A stretch of 11,461 bases of DNA, taken from assembly GCA_025201865.1 (NCBI GenBank), contig MU602779.1, positions 33,126-44,586 of the forward strand. Direction: 5' to 3'. This document shows, in pieces, positions 1-8,516 of the stretch. Position 1 is the stretch's first letter; each line of letters begins with the position of its first letter. A program made the translations under genes and the position numbers. Under the pieces are notes generated by a model. That model had not been told where the DNA came from and made no database searches. It saw only the letters and a list, made by a program, of their open reading frames with translations. Origin of the DNA: Ramicandelaber brevisporus. Its lineage: Eukaryota > Kickxellomycota > Ramicandelaberales > Ramicandelaberaceae.

Positions 1-1
1 G

Positions 2-877
2 GTGCTTATTGACATTTGCTGCTCCTATTCGAGAGAGTGGTGTTACAACAAACGATGTGTTGGTTACGGTGGAGAGATGTTATCTGTATTTGTGTTAAGA
101 ACTATGGCATCGAACAATGCTTGGGGATATTTCGATGTACCTCAAATCAAAGAATCAACTAAAATGAGAAGATATGTATCTATGGTTCTTGATTCAATGC
201 GATTGTCTATAATAGCTTCAAGAATAGTGGAACCAGATAATACAATGTTTACGAAACCAGATACATATGGATTATCAGATTTGTTTATTGCCTTTTTTCA
301 TCATCTAACTTATCCACAGAGTAGAGAGGAGAAGTTTATGATTCGCAGATTTCTATCGTATGCACTAAACACCATTGACACTCTTTCCAAATCCAAAGAC
401 TTGAGCAGCCTTGTTGATAAAGTTTTGCATGGTTATACAATGTGTTATAGACGTTACCGGCCAATTGATCCGAAGGCCCTTGAATGGATTTTTAAAATAT
501 TTATGGAGTTGGGATACTTTAATTTAATATACTTAATAATTAGATGTGGCTATAGGGATCCGGAGCTGGAGTTTTTGGGAAGTACAGGTCAAAAATGGAT
601 AAAGTTACTGCAGTCCAAGGACACACGGCGTGCGCTGTCTAAATTTGTTGAAACTTACAAAGAGGTGAGACTGTCCATTTTGTTTGATGATGATGGAACG
701 TGGTGGAAGATGCTTGTTCGAGATAAGAATAGACACTTGTTGAAACGTCTACACGATCTGGAAAAGGAATCATTTAATACTTCTGAAGTTCTGGAATATG
801 CGAGATCAAAAGAGGTGAAGGGTAAGAAGGAGCATCTAATCGAAATGTTAGAGATGCTCGAAATCGCCAATAAATGA
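2..877 (+). CDS. Unrecognised protein, 3' part of a gene cut by the window edge
   Basis: The frame is open from the first bases of the window and ends at TGA (875-877), so this is probably the C-terminal 291 residues of a longer protein. The first in-frame ATG is at residue 26 (base 77), so a complete 266-residue protein starting there is also possible. I do not recognise the family. The sequence looks mostly alpha-helical, with a Cys-rich start (residues 6-19), no obvious membrane segment, a Trp pair near residue 235, and a strongly charged Lys/Glu-rich C-terminal helix (about 245-291). Base composition is clearly more AT-rich than the carboxylase gene at 4705, and codons often end in A or T, which suggests a fast-evolving accessory gene. 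It runs tail-to-tail with the minus-strand gene that ends at 1030. That it is coding rests on the long open frame and its plausible amino-acid composition. Confidence 0.6.
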   Translation: MLIDICCSYSREWCYNKRCVGYGGEMLSVFVLRTMASNNAWGYFDVPQIKESTKMRRYVSMVLDSMRLSIIASRIVEPDNTMFTKPDTYGLSDLFIAFFHHLTYPQSREEKFMIRRFLSYALNTIDTLSKSKDLSSLVDKVLHGYTMCYRRYRPIDPKALEWIFKIFMELGYFNLIYLIIRCGYRDPELEFLGSTGQKWIKLLQSKDTRRALSKFVETYKEVRLSILFDDDGTWWKMLVRDKNRHLLKRLHDLEKESFNTSEVLEYARSKEVKGKKEHLIEMLEMLEIANK

Positions 878-996
878 ATATAGCCAGAGTTTGAGGCAAT
901 GAAAGGGGATTCACAGATCCGGACTGTTTCACGCATTATACAAATTAACTATTTATTGTATATTAGGTACACATCTTTACTTTTAATTATGACTGT

Positions 997-1002
997 TTTA
1001 TT
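997..1002 (-). terminator. Possible polyadenylation signal for the 1030-3774 gene
   Basis: The minus strand reads AATAAA here, about 28 bases beyond the stop codon of the EGF/poly-Gln gene. This is the canonical eukaryotic poly(A) hexamer at a sensible distance. The surrounding spacer (878-1029) is AT-rich and shared with the convergent gene on the left. One hexamer in AT-rich DNA is weak evidence. Confidence 0.4.
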
Positions 1003-1029
1003 AACAAAAAGACAAGTTTGCATGACAGT

Positions 1030-3774
1030 TTATTTTGAAGGATGCTCACAGGCGTGACCCTGATATCCATTTTGGCATAGACAGGCACATCGACCGTCCT
1101 GGCTCAGCACTGCAACACCACCATGGAAACACCTGGAGGGAGTTACCGCCGCCGTTGCTGTTGGAGTCGCCACTGGTGGCTGTACCTCACCATCCTTCTT
1201 TGTAGTGGAAAGTGCTCCTTTGTTGAACAAACACAATGCTTGCACGGCTGCTCGGCACAATGGCGCACTTCGCTCATCACCCACAATCACACTGGTTGGA
1301 TACGTGATGTCAACACCTGTCAGCTTGGCAGCTGTGCTGTTGAGTCCTTGGAATGCTGGAATGTTGAGACCATTGATGGGCAGAACAGGACACTGTGCTC
1401 GTGGTGCATGCAAGACAGTGTAAGTAGCAAAAGCTACAAGTGCGCCAAAGCTGAACACTGCATAGATGTAAACAATGGGCGAGAGAAAAACAGATTTGAA
1501 GAATGCGCCATTGCCGTGTTTGCTGTTAGTAAAGAATGAGCTGTTGTTTGTGCTGTTACGATTCGGAGTGTTCCGCATTGGAGTAGGCGGACGTTGGCGT
1601 TGGTGTTGAACGCGACGCTGTAACTGTTGTTGCTGCTGCTGCTGCTGTTGTTGAAGAGCGGGAGGAATAGTTGGTCTATTAAATGGTTGTCGAATTGGAT
1701 GCTGCTTCTGCTGGCTACTGCGCTGCTCATCTGGTGGAGCCAGAGTCTTTCGTTTGCTGTCGGTGTTTGGCTGTGGGGATGCATCCTTTGTAGCGTCCAA
1801 TTCACCCTGGTCGACCTCTTTTGTCTGCTGCTGTTGTTGTTGCTGCTGCCGTTGTGTTGGAGAGTTGTGCTCTTCAGCCGGTTGGCTCGACGCATTGGAC
1901 CCTGGAACTAATGTTTGCGACAGCTTATTCGAAGTGACTGCACTCTCTGTTCCACTGCCACTCAGCACACCCGACATGAACCGATATGCTTCGACAATAC
2001 CCCAAGAACTATCAACTGTTCCTGATGCACGCACACTCGCTGAAGCAATATCTTCCTGCAACTGGCGTTCCATACTTGCCCATGATGGCAGCATATCTAG
2101 CAACTGCTGGCCGTGTTGATTTTGGTCGTTTCGAGATGCAGTTGTTGAAATTGGACAAGATTGGCGGCGATTGCGACTTTGTTTGATACTACTGGAGCTG
2201 ACAATTGAGGAGCGAGATTGGTTGGAATCTGAAACTGTTGAGCGACGCTGACGAAGTTCAGAGCTGGTCGTGGCTTCAAATGATGGCACCGAGGTTGCAA
2301 TCTTGACAACTGGCTGATTGGAACCAGCAATCGTATCATTCTGCTGTGATGGAGATGTTTGCTTCTGTTGTGAGTTTTGAGTGTTATTGGATGCTGTTGT
2401 TGTTGGTGTGCTGTTGCTCAAATTTGCACAAATTGCGCGAATACTCAACTCGGAGCCCAGAATCGATCTGCGTTGACGCTGTTGCTGCAGTAGCTGCTTG
2501 CTTGGTCGCTTTGGCAGGGGTTTGCTGGAGTCCACTGTGCCAGTGTTTGAGTTGTTTGTATTGGTGGTGATGGCAAGAATCGAATGAGGCTCGGTAGTGT
2601 TGGTAGCTGACAATTCATCGCTGGCTGGATTGGATGAGGATGCAGGGAAGAAGAGTTCCTCAGCAGCGGCAACTTCAACTGACTCACACCAGCCAGCACT
2701 AGTGGTGTTACTGCCGGTGCGATTTGTGCTGTTGCTAGCAACTCGCGATGATGAACCAGCCGCTGTTGCTGACACCGTAGTCACTGCTGTGTTAGTACTT
2801 GGTGAAGCCGGATGTTGCTGATGCTGCTGCTGCTGCTGCTGCTGTTGCTGGTGCTCTTGTTGTAAACGACTCGGTTGAGTAGGTTGCAGTGGAAGACGAG
2901 AAGGAACACTGGCCAGAGTGTGCTGCGATGTCAATCTGGTATTCAATCCGTGGTTACGAGGTGTACTGTGGATAATCGCCCCGTCAGACAATGCCAGCTC
3001 CAACACTGCGTCTGTTGAGAGCGCTGCCAAATCATTTGGTGAATGATCGCTCAAGACACCATTCCACATGTCGCCTCCTTCATTTGCTGGAGCTGTGCAA
3101 TCAGCTGGTTGAGTATTGTCACTTGGATTAAGAACTGCGCTGTGGGGGTTGCTACCAGAACCAGCCTGACTCGCTGTGGTGGTTGCAGATGAGCGCGACA
3201 TTGAGCTGAATCGTTTGGCTGTGCCAACAATCTTGCTCCAGATTGATGGCAGTGGACGCGACGGTGCACCAGCTGTGTCAGCGCCAGCAGTAGATGTGGT
3301 AGCCAATGGCGATGCAGGACGTCCAACAGTATCGGAGCGTTTTGGTGATGATACAGGCGATGAAGGACCACTGGTACTGCTGCGCTCAATAGCCTGGGCC
3401 AATCTGATGGATGTCATTATCAAGTGACGAAGATTGTCGCTCTGCTCTGCACTGACTCTGGTCGAGTTTCTCTGTTGTTGCTGCTGCTGCTGCTGCTGGT
3501 ACTGAAGCTGTTGAAGTTGAAGAGTGCTTGGACGAACTGTAGCGGCAGGTTCAACAATTGTGATGGCAGTGCTTGCAGGTTGGAATGTAGTTATTGTGGC
3601 ATTGCTGCGAGTTGTCGAGAATGTGCCCATCAGGTTGGGTGTTGCCTTGACATCCAATTCGTTGCTATCTTGCAGACCTTTTGATGGACGTGGTGTAGCA
3701 AGAGTCATATTGGACGTTTGCGCAATCGGCACGCGATATACTGGCTGGCTGTTGATCGTTGATGAAGCTGACAT
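1030..3774 (-). CDS. Gln/Ser/Thr-rich single-pass membrane protein with C-terminal EGF-like motif
   Basis: This 914-residue protein has a very long low-complexity part (1-760) rich in Ser, Thr, Gln and Asn. It carries four pure Gln runs (residues 93-101, 309-317, 643-650, 708-717) and several basic/Ser clusters such as KRFSSMS (from 188), RRSTV (from 510) and NRRQS (535-539) that resemble basophilic kinase sites. One hydrophobic segment (about 764-787) follows a Lys/Arg/His-containing stretch, and there is no N-terminal signal peptide. This predicts type II topology: a cytosolic N-terminus and a 125-residue outside or lumenal tail. The tail holds eight cysteines and an N-x-T/S site (812). Its end, CLCQNGYQGHACE (898-910), fits both PROSITE EGF patterns (C-x-C-x5-G-x2-C and C-x-C-x2-G-[FYW]-x4-C). 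The ATG at 3774 is the first of the frame and gives an uninterrupted reading. It is divergent from the carboxylase gene. A cell-surface or wall-sensing role is possible, but no function is shown. Confidence 0.8.
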   Translation of the reverse strand: MSASSTINSQPVYRVPIAQTSNMTLATPRPSKGLQDSNELDVKATPNLMGTFSTTRSNATITTFQPASTAITIVEPAATVRPSTLQLQQLQYQQQQQQQQQRNSTRVSAEQSDNLRHLIMTSIRLAQAIERSSTSGPSSPVSSPKRSDTVGRPASPLATTSTAGADTAGAPSRPLPSIWSKIVGTAKRFSSMSRSSATTTASQAGSGSNPHSAVLNPSDNTQPADCTAPANEGGDMWNGVLSDHSPNDLAALSTDAVLELALSDGAIIHSTPRNHGLNTRLTSQHTLASVPSRLPLQPTQPSRLQQEHQQQQQQQQQHQQHPASPSTNTAVTTVSATAAGSSSRVASNSTNRTGSNTTSAGWCESVEVAAAEELFFPASSSNPASDELSATNTTEPHSILAITTNTNNSNTGTVDSSKPLPKRPSKQLLQQQRQRRSILGSELSIRAICANLSNSTPTTTASNNTQNSQQKQTSPSQQNDTIAGSNQPVVKIATSVPSFEATTSSELRQRRSTVSDSNQSRSSIVSSSSIKQSRNRRQSCPISTTASRNDQNQHGQQLLDMLPSWASMERQLQEDIASASVRASGTVDSSWGIVEAYRFMSGVLSGSGTESAVTSNKLSQTLVPGSNASSQPAEEHNSPTQRQQQQQQQQTKEVDQGELDATKDASPQPNTDSKRKTLAPPDEQRSSQQKQHPIRQPFNRPTIPPALQQQQQQQQQQLQRRVQHQRQRPPTPMRNTPNRNSTNNSSFFTNSKHGNGAFFKSVFLSPIVYIYAVFSFGALVAFATYTVLHAPRAQCPVLPINGLNIPAFQGLNSTAAKLTGVDITYPTSVIVGDERSAPLCRAAVQALCLFNKGALSTTKKDGEVQPPVATPTATAAVTPSRCFHGGVAVLSQDGRCACLCQNGYQGHACEHPSK
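1624..1653 (-). repeat. Poly-Gln tract, 10 CAG/CAA codons
   Basis: Ten consecutive Gln codons (residues 708-717 of the 914-residue protein), mostly CAG with CAA at both ends. They sit about 45 residues before the membrane segment. The mixed codons make it an imperfect trinucleotide repeat. Confidence 0.9.
1825..1848 (-). repeat. Poly-Gln tract, 8 codons
   Basis: Eight consecutive Gln codons (residues 643-650), with three CAA in the middle of CAG codons. The tract lies in the Gln/Ser-rich cytosolic part of the membrane protein. Confidence 0.9.
2824..2850 (-). repeat. Poly-Gln tract, 9 codons
   Basis: Nine consecutive Gln codons (residues 309-317), flanked by His codons that differ from CAG/CAA by one base (CAC/CAT). 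This gives a longer Gln/His run and suggests decay of a longer repeat. Seven of the codons are uninterrupted CAG, making this the purest of the four tracts. Confidence 0.9.
3472..3498 (-). repeat. Poly-Gln tract, 9 codons
   Basis: Nine consecutive Gln codons (residues 93-101): six CAG, then CAA CAA CAG. A Leu/Gln-rich lead-in precedes them near the N-terminus of the membrane protein. Confidence 0.9.
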
Positions 3775-4135
3775 CTTTGTTTCTGCTTCTGTCTTGTGTG
3801 TGTGTTTGTGTTACTGCTTGTATTGCGGGTTGCTGGTGATTGGAGATGAAAGGGGATGTCAAATTGAGCAACTAGAGTGAGTTGATGGAAACTAGGGCAA
3901 AGTTGTTGGAAAGAAGGTCGTCCAAAAGGCAGCGAAAAGGAAGTGTGCAAAAAGGAAAAGTGAAAAGTGAGAGGAGCAGTGAACAAACAAAGCACACTTG
4001 CAAGGGAGCAAAAAGGGGGAAACGATGAAGGAGGGAAAAGAGGGGAGGAAGGAAGGAACAACAACGGCTAGTGTGGACAGAATGCTTAATTTCTCACCAG
4101 GCAACCTCCTCCTCCTTCTTCTTTTCTGTGAAGAT

Positions 4136-4160
4136 AAAAGAAAAGAAAAGAAAAGAAAAG
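4136..4160 (+). repeat. (AAAAG)5 microsatellite
   Basis: Five perfect tandem copies of AAAAG lie in the divergent intergenic region, directly after a CT-rich tract. Confidence 0.95.
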
Positions 4161-4373
4161 ATGCTGAGTGTTTACCGATGTTGGTGTGAGATCAGCAAAC
4201 AAGGAAAGGAGAACGTCGCCACTGAAAATGGGAGTGAGTGAGGGAGGGAGGGAAATTGCTGAAGTGGATGGCGATGATGATGAGGACGATGATGTGGATG
4301 CAGCTGTTGAGCGGGAGCAAGAGGAGGGATTGGAGACGACGCAACGTTCATCCACCGCTGTGCGTTACCTAGC

Positions 4374-4412
4374 CATCCACATCCACATCTACATCCACAT
4401 CCACATCCACAT
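4374..4412 (+). repeat. CATCCA hexamer tandem array
   Basis: About six and a half tandem copies of CATCCA with one variant unit (CATCTA) form a short array upstream of the carboxylase gene. Whether it binds a regulator cannot be told from sequence alone. Confidence 0.9.
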
Positions 4413-4704
4413 TGATCTGGTGGTAGTGATTGTGATACTGGTGGAAAAGGCTTGTTGCGAGTGCTTGGAACTCGTTTCTGACAGCCAAGGTCCGATCCGG
4501 CCAATCACATGCCAGCAACTGAAGAAGTTCTCACGATACTGTCCGTCCGCTCGGTGCTTCGACAGAGAAAAAGAAAGGGAAAAAGTGTACTGATCCGAGT
4601 CGCGTGATCACGCAGTGTCCGGCGATCGGCCAGCGACTTTGACTCCGTGTCAGATACCTACATTAAAACTCAAACACACCCCCCAGCTACGGACGCTACC
4701 GTCA

Positions 4705-6525
4705 ATGTCGCCGCTTACCGCACTGTTGAGCGCGTCTGCAAAGCGTGCATCTTTGTCACGCTCGCCACTCTGGAGATCGACTGCTTCTCTCCGCCATCCA
4801 CGTTTCAGTGGTGCAGGCATTAGCAGCAGCAGCAGCAGACTGTACCATACTTTCCAAGAGCAGCGCGATGATATCCTTCCAAGCGGCGTCGAAACCTCTT
4901 CGGACCGATTCATTGAGAACAGCGCAGCCATGTCCGAAGTTGTCGGCCAGCTGCGTGCTGACATTTCCCGCATTCAGCTCGGTGGTGGCGAAGAGGCTCG
5001 CAAGCGCCATCTATCTCGCGGCAAGCTGCTTCCCCGCGATCGTATCGACCGCCTCTTGGATCCAGGCTCTCCGTTCCTCGAGCTGTCCCAGCTGGCCGGT
5101 AACGGTTTATACGGCGAAGATGTACCGGCTGGTGGCATCATCACCGGTATCGGTCGCATCAACAATATCGAGTGCATGGTGGTTGCCAACGACCCGACTG
5201 TTAAGGGCGGTACTTACTATCCGATTACTGTCAAGAAGCACTTGCGTGCTCAGGAAATTGCCCGCGAGAACCGGCTGCCGTGCGTGTACCTGGTTGATTC
5301 CGGAGGCGCCAACCTGCCCAACCAGGCGGATGTGTTCCCAGATCGCGAGCACTTTGGACGCATCTTCTTCAACCAGGCCACGCTGAGCGCCGCTGGAATC
5401 CCACAGATTGCAGTGGTGATGGGATCGTGCACGGCTGGTGGTGCGTACGTGCCGGCGATGGCTGACGAGAGCATCATTGTGCGCAAGCAAGGTACCATCT
5501 TCCTGGGTGGCCCGCCACTGGTGCGCGCTGCTACCGGTGAGGTTGTGTCGGCAGAGGACTTGGGTGGCGCGGATTTGCACTGCCGCACGTCTGGTGTCAC
5601 TGATCACTACGCCTTGGATGATGAGCATGCCCTCGCCACTGCTCGTCGTGTGGTTTCTACTCTCAACTACCGCACTCCATTGGATCGCCGCGGCTACTCG
5701 TTCTCCACTCCCCCAACTCTCCAGGACATGCAGCGTCCATCAGTTGCCCAAATTGAGGAGCCACTTTACCCGGCTTCCGAAATCGGCGGCATTGTAGGCA
5801 CTGACCTCCGCAAGCCATTTGACGTCCGTGCAGTGATTGCCCGTCTCGTTGATGGATCTCGTTTCAGCGAATTCAAGGCTTTGTATGGCACAACTCTCAT
5901 CACCGGTTTTGCCCGCATTGGCGGCCACCCTGTTGGTATTATTGCCAACAACGGTATTCTCTTCTCTGAGTCTGCCTTGAAGGGAGCGCATTTCATCCAG
6001 CTCGCTAACCAGCGTGGAGTTCCGCTCATCTTCCTCCAAAACATTACTGGATTCATGGTGGGTTCATCTGCCGAGGCTGGCGGTATTGCCAAGAACGGTG
6101 CCAAACTGGTCACTGCCGTTTCTTGCGCTCGCGTCCCCAAGTTTACAGTGCTGATGGGAGGCTCGTTTGGTGCTGGCAACTACGGTATGTGCGGTCGTGC
6201 CTACTCTCCACGGTTCCTGTGGATGTGGCCAACTGCCCGTATCTCGGTCATGGGTGGTGAGCAGGCTGCTGGTGTGCTGGCACAGGTTAAGCGCGAGGGT
6301 TTGGCCAAGAAGGGTGTGCAGTGGAGTGCTGAAGAGGAAGAAACCTTCAAGAAGCCAATTGTTGCCAAGTATGAGAAGGAGGGTCATCCATACTTCTCGT
6401 CAGCTCGGTTGTGGGATGACGGTGTTATTGACCCATCCCAGACCCGCAACGTTCTGTCGCTGGCTCTGTCGGCTGCCTTGAACGCGCCTGCCGAGGAAAC
6501 CAAGTATGGTGTCTTCCGCATGTAA
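4705..6525 (+). CDS. MCCC2: 3-methylcrotonyl-CoA carboxylase beta (carboxyltransferase) subunit, mitochondrial
   Basis: This subunit transfers the carboxyl group from biotin on the alpha subunit to 3-methylcrotonyl-CoA, a step of leucine breakdown in the mitochondrial matrix. The first in-frame ATG (4705) gives 606 residues. The frame is open upstream to 4615 without another ATG. Residues 1-48 are rich in Ser, Arg, Ala and Leu with no acidic residue, as in a mitochondrial presequence. The rest is a full acyl-CoA carboxyltransferase. Its N-terminal half (about 85-330) contains [19 protein letters not shown] (162-180) and GGAYVPAM (245-252), and its C-terminal half (about 340-600) contains [15 protein letters not shown] (486-500). 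These are the usual glycine-rich acyl-CoA and biotin oxyanion segments. The YGVFRM ending is typical of this subunit rather than propionyl-CoA carboxylase. The extra length over the human 563 residues lies mainly at the N-terminus. No intron is needed. The alpha subunit gene is not in this window. Confidence 0.96.
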   Translation: MSPLTALLSASAKRASLSRSPLWRSTASLRHPRFSGAGISSSSSRLYHTFQEQRDDILPSGVETSSDRFIENSAAMSEVVGQLRADISRIQLGGGEEARKRHLSRGKLLPRDRIDRLLDPGSPFLELSQLAGNGLYGEDVPAGGIITGIGRINNIECMVVANDPTVKGGTYYPITVKKHLRAQEIARENRLPCVYLVDSGGANLPNQADVFPDREHFGRIFFNQATLSAAGIPQIAVVMGSCTAGGAYVPAMADESIIVRKQGTIFLGGPPLVRAATGEVVSAEDLGGADLHCRTSGVTDHYALDDEHALATARRVVSTLNYRTPLDRRGYSFSTPPTLQDMQRPSVAQIEEPLYPASEIGGIVGTDLRKPFDVRAVIARLVDGSRFSEFKALYGTTLITGFARIGGHPVGIIANNGILFSESALKGAHFIQLANQRGVPLIFLQNITGFMVGSSAEAGGIAKNGAKLVTAVSCARVPKFTVLMGGSFGAGNYGMCGRAYSPRFLWMWPTARISVMGGEQAAGVLAQVKREGLAKKGVQWSAEEEETFKKPIVAKYEKEGHPYFSSARLWDDGVIDPSQTRNVLSLALSAALNAPAEETKYGVFRM

Positions 6526-6637
6526 TTAAAGTCACTCTCACTCTCTCTCTCACTCTCTTTTATTTCTAGTTTAGCATGGTAGAAGAGTTTAAAGTTGATT
6601 ATTTAGAATAAGGTGGTTATTAAACAGGTGTGTGATT
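6526..6637. other. Convergent 3' spacer with CT microsatellite and poly(A)-like hexamer
   Basis: This 112-base spacer separates the stop codons of the carboxylase and ALG10 genes, so their 3' ends lie close together or overlap. It begins with a CT-rich microsatellite (6534-6560). ATTAAA at 6619-6624 is a plausible poly(A) signal for the rightward gene. Confidence 0.6.
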
Positions 6638-8302
6638 TTACCACATGAAGCGCTGAAGAGCACCAGGCTCGCTTGCCCATTCAAATGGTCTCTTCAAAAA
6701 CATCCAGAACGTCACCGCATTGATAGCCGCATATAACAATCCTTCTGCAATCAATCTCCATGCCGATGGCGGTGCAATGTGCAATCTAAACATGAACATT
6801 GGTACCAAAAAGTATCTAAATTCCAGCAGAGGTGAAGGCACTAACACAGCAGCTGTGCACGCCCCAAAGATTATGCACCACATGATGGTTCTGCGAGCAC
6901 CCAGTGACCGCCAAAACAGCCAGCCTGCAAACACATAGAACGGAATGACTGCAAACTTGACTAGTGGGTGGCGACGGTATATGTTCTTCCACAGATAAAA
7001 TGTATAGTGACGATTGTCGCTCAGCAGGAACGGATGCTCAATGGTAAAGTCACGAATGGCATACATCGTGGCAGCTAAAAAGGCCACAGCCGATGCACAC
7101 GCCAGCGACAGAGGACGGCGGACAATGCCAACAACAATGTCGAGGAACTCAGCAATGCGATCCAGCGTCAGCAAATACGGGAGACCAATGCCGCATGCAA
7201 ACGACACAAAGTAAAACAGCTGGGGCAGATGGATGGCTGCAACATGGTTTGACTTGTCACCAAGTACGATGCCACCATTCCAAACTATGAACCAAGCAAA
7301 TGCTGCAATCACACAAAGGAAGCCGGAGGTTGATGCAAGAACAACAATGAGGTTAGTGAGTGCTAGTTTGATTGTTGTGTAGATGGCCCGAATCACAATC
7401 ATTGAATACATTCGGAACACGTCTACGTCGCTCTCATCATCACCATTATCACCATCACCATCCGTGACAGCAGCAGCGCCATCTCTCGGCTCACTTTGAG
7501 AAGCGTTGGTCACGCCAGAGCCTATGCCATGCGCAGTGGTCTGAGCATCGGTTGGCGACAGCGGTGGTGTAAATGTCACAGGCTCACCATTGACGAATCT
7601 ACCGTTTGCTAACGACGATGCAGCCATTCCATACAATACTCTTCTCGTTTCGGCGTCTCCGCATCTTCTCGCCACAACATCAACAACTGCTATAGCCATT
7701 GCCATTCCAGTCCATACAACATTAGTTTGTCTGAAAAGTAGCGATACTCCTCCAATTACACTTGCCGCAAGATACCGACGCTGCAGAGTCAGCGCATACA
7801 TCCACAGCACAAACAGAGTTGATCCAGTATCCGTGTAATACAGCGGGACAAAGAAGAATGAAATCGGGAATAGCGACAGCACAAGGGTTTCGACGGCGAT
7901 GCGAGCACCGGTGATGCCATCGCGCCGATAAAGAATGATGAGCAAGCGACGCAATACCCAGAATAGGCCGCATCCAAGCATCCAGTTTGTCAAGCGCAAT
8001 CCACGCTTTGTGCACAATACCTCCACTGCAGTTGCACCAGTTGCGCCAGTTGTGCTGCCAAAGATAAGGCTTGTCAATGGTGCCAGCAGGCGGAAGACGG
8101 CGTTTGACACGAGATACAAGCCTGGTGGAGTGGTGATCTTCGGGTCCCAGCTGTGCCAGTCGCCTCGGCAGTATGTCTGGGCTTGTGGTATATGGAAGGG
8201 CTCGTCCATGTACGGCGTCGTCACTACAGAGTCGACTAGCAGCGTAAGCGCCAGCGATCCGACCGCGTAGACAGCAAACGCGACCACCGAGTGCCAGGTC
8301 AT
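6638..8302 (-). CDS. ALG10: ALG10, dolichyl-P-Glc alpha-1,2-glucosyltransferase
   Basis: This ER membrane enzyme adds the third, terminal alpha-1,2-linked glucose to the dolichol-linked N-glycan precursor, using dolichyl-phosphate glucose. The 554-residue product has the family signature near the N-terminus, PYMDEPFHIPQAQ (30-42) and WDPKITTPPGLYLVS (52-66), in the first lumenal loop where the acidic residues of this glycosyltransferase class sit. Other family blocks are YYTDTGST (155-162), RQTNVVW (191-197), GDKSNHVAAIHLPQLFYF (348-365), DNRHYTFYLWKNIYRRH (429-445) and LEFRYFLVP (493-501). About a dozen hydrophobic segments are spread along the chain. It is longer than human ALG10 (473 residues), largely because of a polar, Asp-rich stretch at about 240-297. 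The start ATG (8300-8302) precedes the first membrane segment directly. No intron is needed. Its upstream region is only 214 bases before an inverted-repeat element begins. Confidence 0.95.
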   Translation of the reverse strand: MTWHSVVAFAVYAVGSLALTLLVDSVVTTPYMDEPFHIPQAQTYCRGDWHSWDPKITTPPGLYLVSNAVFRLLAPLTSLIFGSTTGATGATAVEVLCTKRGLRLTNWMLGCGLFWVLRRLLIILYRRDGITGARIAVETLVLSLFPISFFFVPLYYTDTGSTLFVLWMYALTLQRRYLAASVIGGVSLLFRQTNVVWTGMAMAIAVVDVVARRCGDAETRRVLYGMAASSLANGRFVNGEPVTFTPPLSPTDAQTTAHGIGSGVTNASQSEPRDGAAAVTDGDGDNGDDESDVDVFRMYSMIVIRAIYTTIKLALTNLIVVLASTSGFLCVIAAFAWFIVWNGGIVLGDKSNHVAAIHLPQLFYFVSFACGIGLPYLLTLDRIAEFLDIVVGIVRRPLSLACASAVAFLAATMYAIRDFTIEHPFLLSDNRHYTFYLWKNIYRRHPLVKFAVIPFYVFAGWLFWRSLGARRTIMWCIIFGACTAAVLVPSPLLEFRYFLVPMFMFRLHIAPPSAWRLIAEGLLYAAINAVTFWMFLKRPFEWASEPGALQRFMW

Positions 8303-8516
8303 GTGTGTGTTTCTTTTTTCTTATTGTTTTTCTTTTTGTACAAAAATGAGCCAAGCGAGAGAGAGAGAGATAGGACATGACATTCGGGAGCGGAGAGTCA
8401 CTACCAGTTTGCATCATGCATCCAATGACAAGAATGGAGCAGATACTGAACATGCATTGCAGCTAACCTTGCAGCGACACTTGCTCGATCCCCGTTCTCC
8501 CTAATTTGATACATGA
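8303..8516. promoter_or_regulatory. Presumed ALG10 promoter and leader
   Basis: These 214 bases lie between the ALG10 start codon and the outer end of the left inverted repeat. Next to the start, the coding strand is A/AC-rich, as is usual for fungal leaders, and a (GA)7 run lies at 8357-8370. No clear TATA box is visible. The assignment rests on position only. Confidence 0.4.

Larger units (their letters stand above)
3775..4704. other. Divergent intergenic region, presumed two-way promoter
   Basis: These 930 bases separate the start codons of two divergently transcribed genes and should hold both promoters and 5' leaders. No convincing protein-coding region is visible. The left part (about 3890-4060) is markedly purine-rich on the plus strand, so it is pyrimidine-rich on the strand read by the leftward gene, a common feature of fungal promoters and leaders. 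It also holds a GT-rich stretch just outside the leftward start (about 3794-3811), a CT-rich tract (4106-4125), an AAAAG array, GA/GGGA-rich DNA (about 4228-4252) and a CATCCA hexamer array. I see no clear TATA box for either gene. Several open frames here are built from simple repeats and look non-coding. Confidence 0.6.

Noticed and set aside
1627-1911. Leu-rich open frames on the plus strand opposite the poly-Gln tracts
   Set aside because: These are out-of-frame readings of CTG/TTG runs opposite the Gln codons, not membrane proteins.
4168-4593. 141-codon frame upstream of the carboxylase gene
   Set aside because: It is composed of translated simple repeats (Asp/Glu run, His/Ile run from the hexamer array) and sits in the divergent promoter region.
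4615-4704. Carboxylase start upstream of 4705 at a GTG
   Set aside because: Nuclear genes normally start at ATG. There is no in-frame ATG upstream, and the 4705 ATG gives a good mitochondrial presequence.
5107-5628. 173-codon antisense frame within the carboxylase gene
   Set aside because: It lies opposite highly conserved carboxyltransferase sequence. Long antisense frames are expected from biased codon use.
7722-8453. 243-codon minus-strand open frame overlapping the ALG10 5' half
   Set aside because: It overlaps conserved ALG10 coding sequence in another frame and has no family-like motif.
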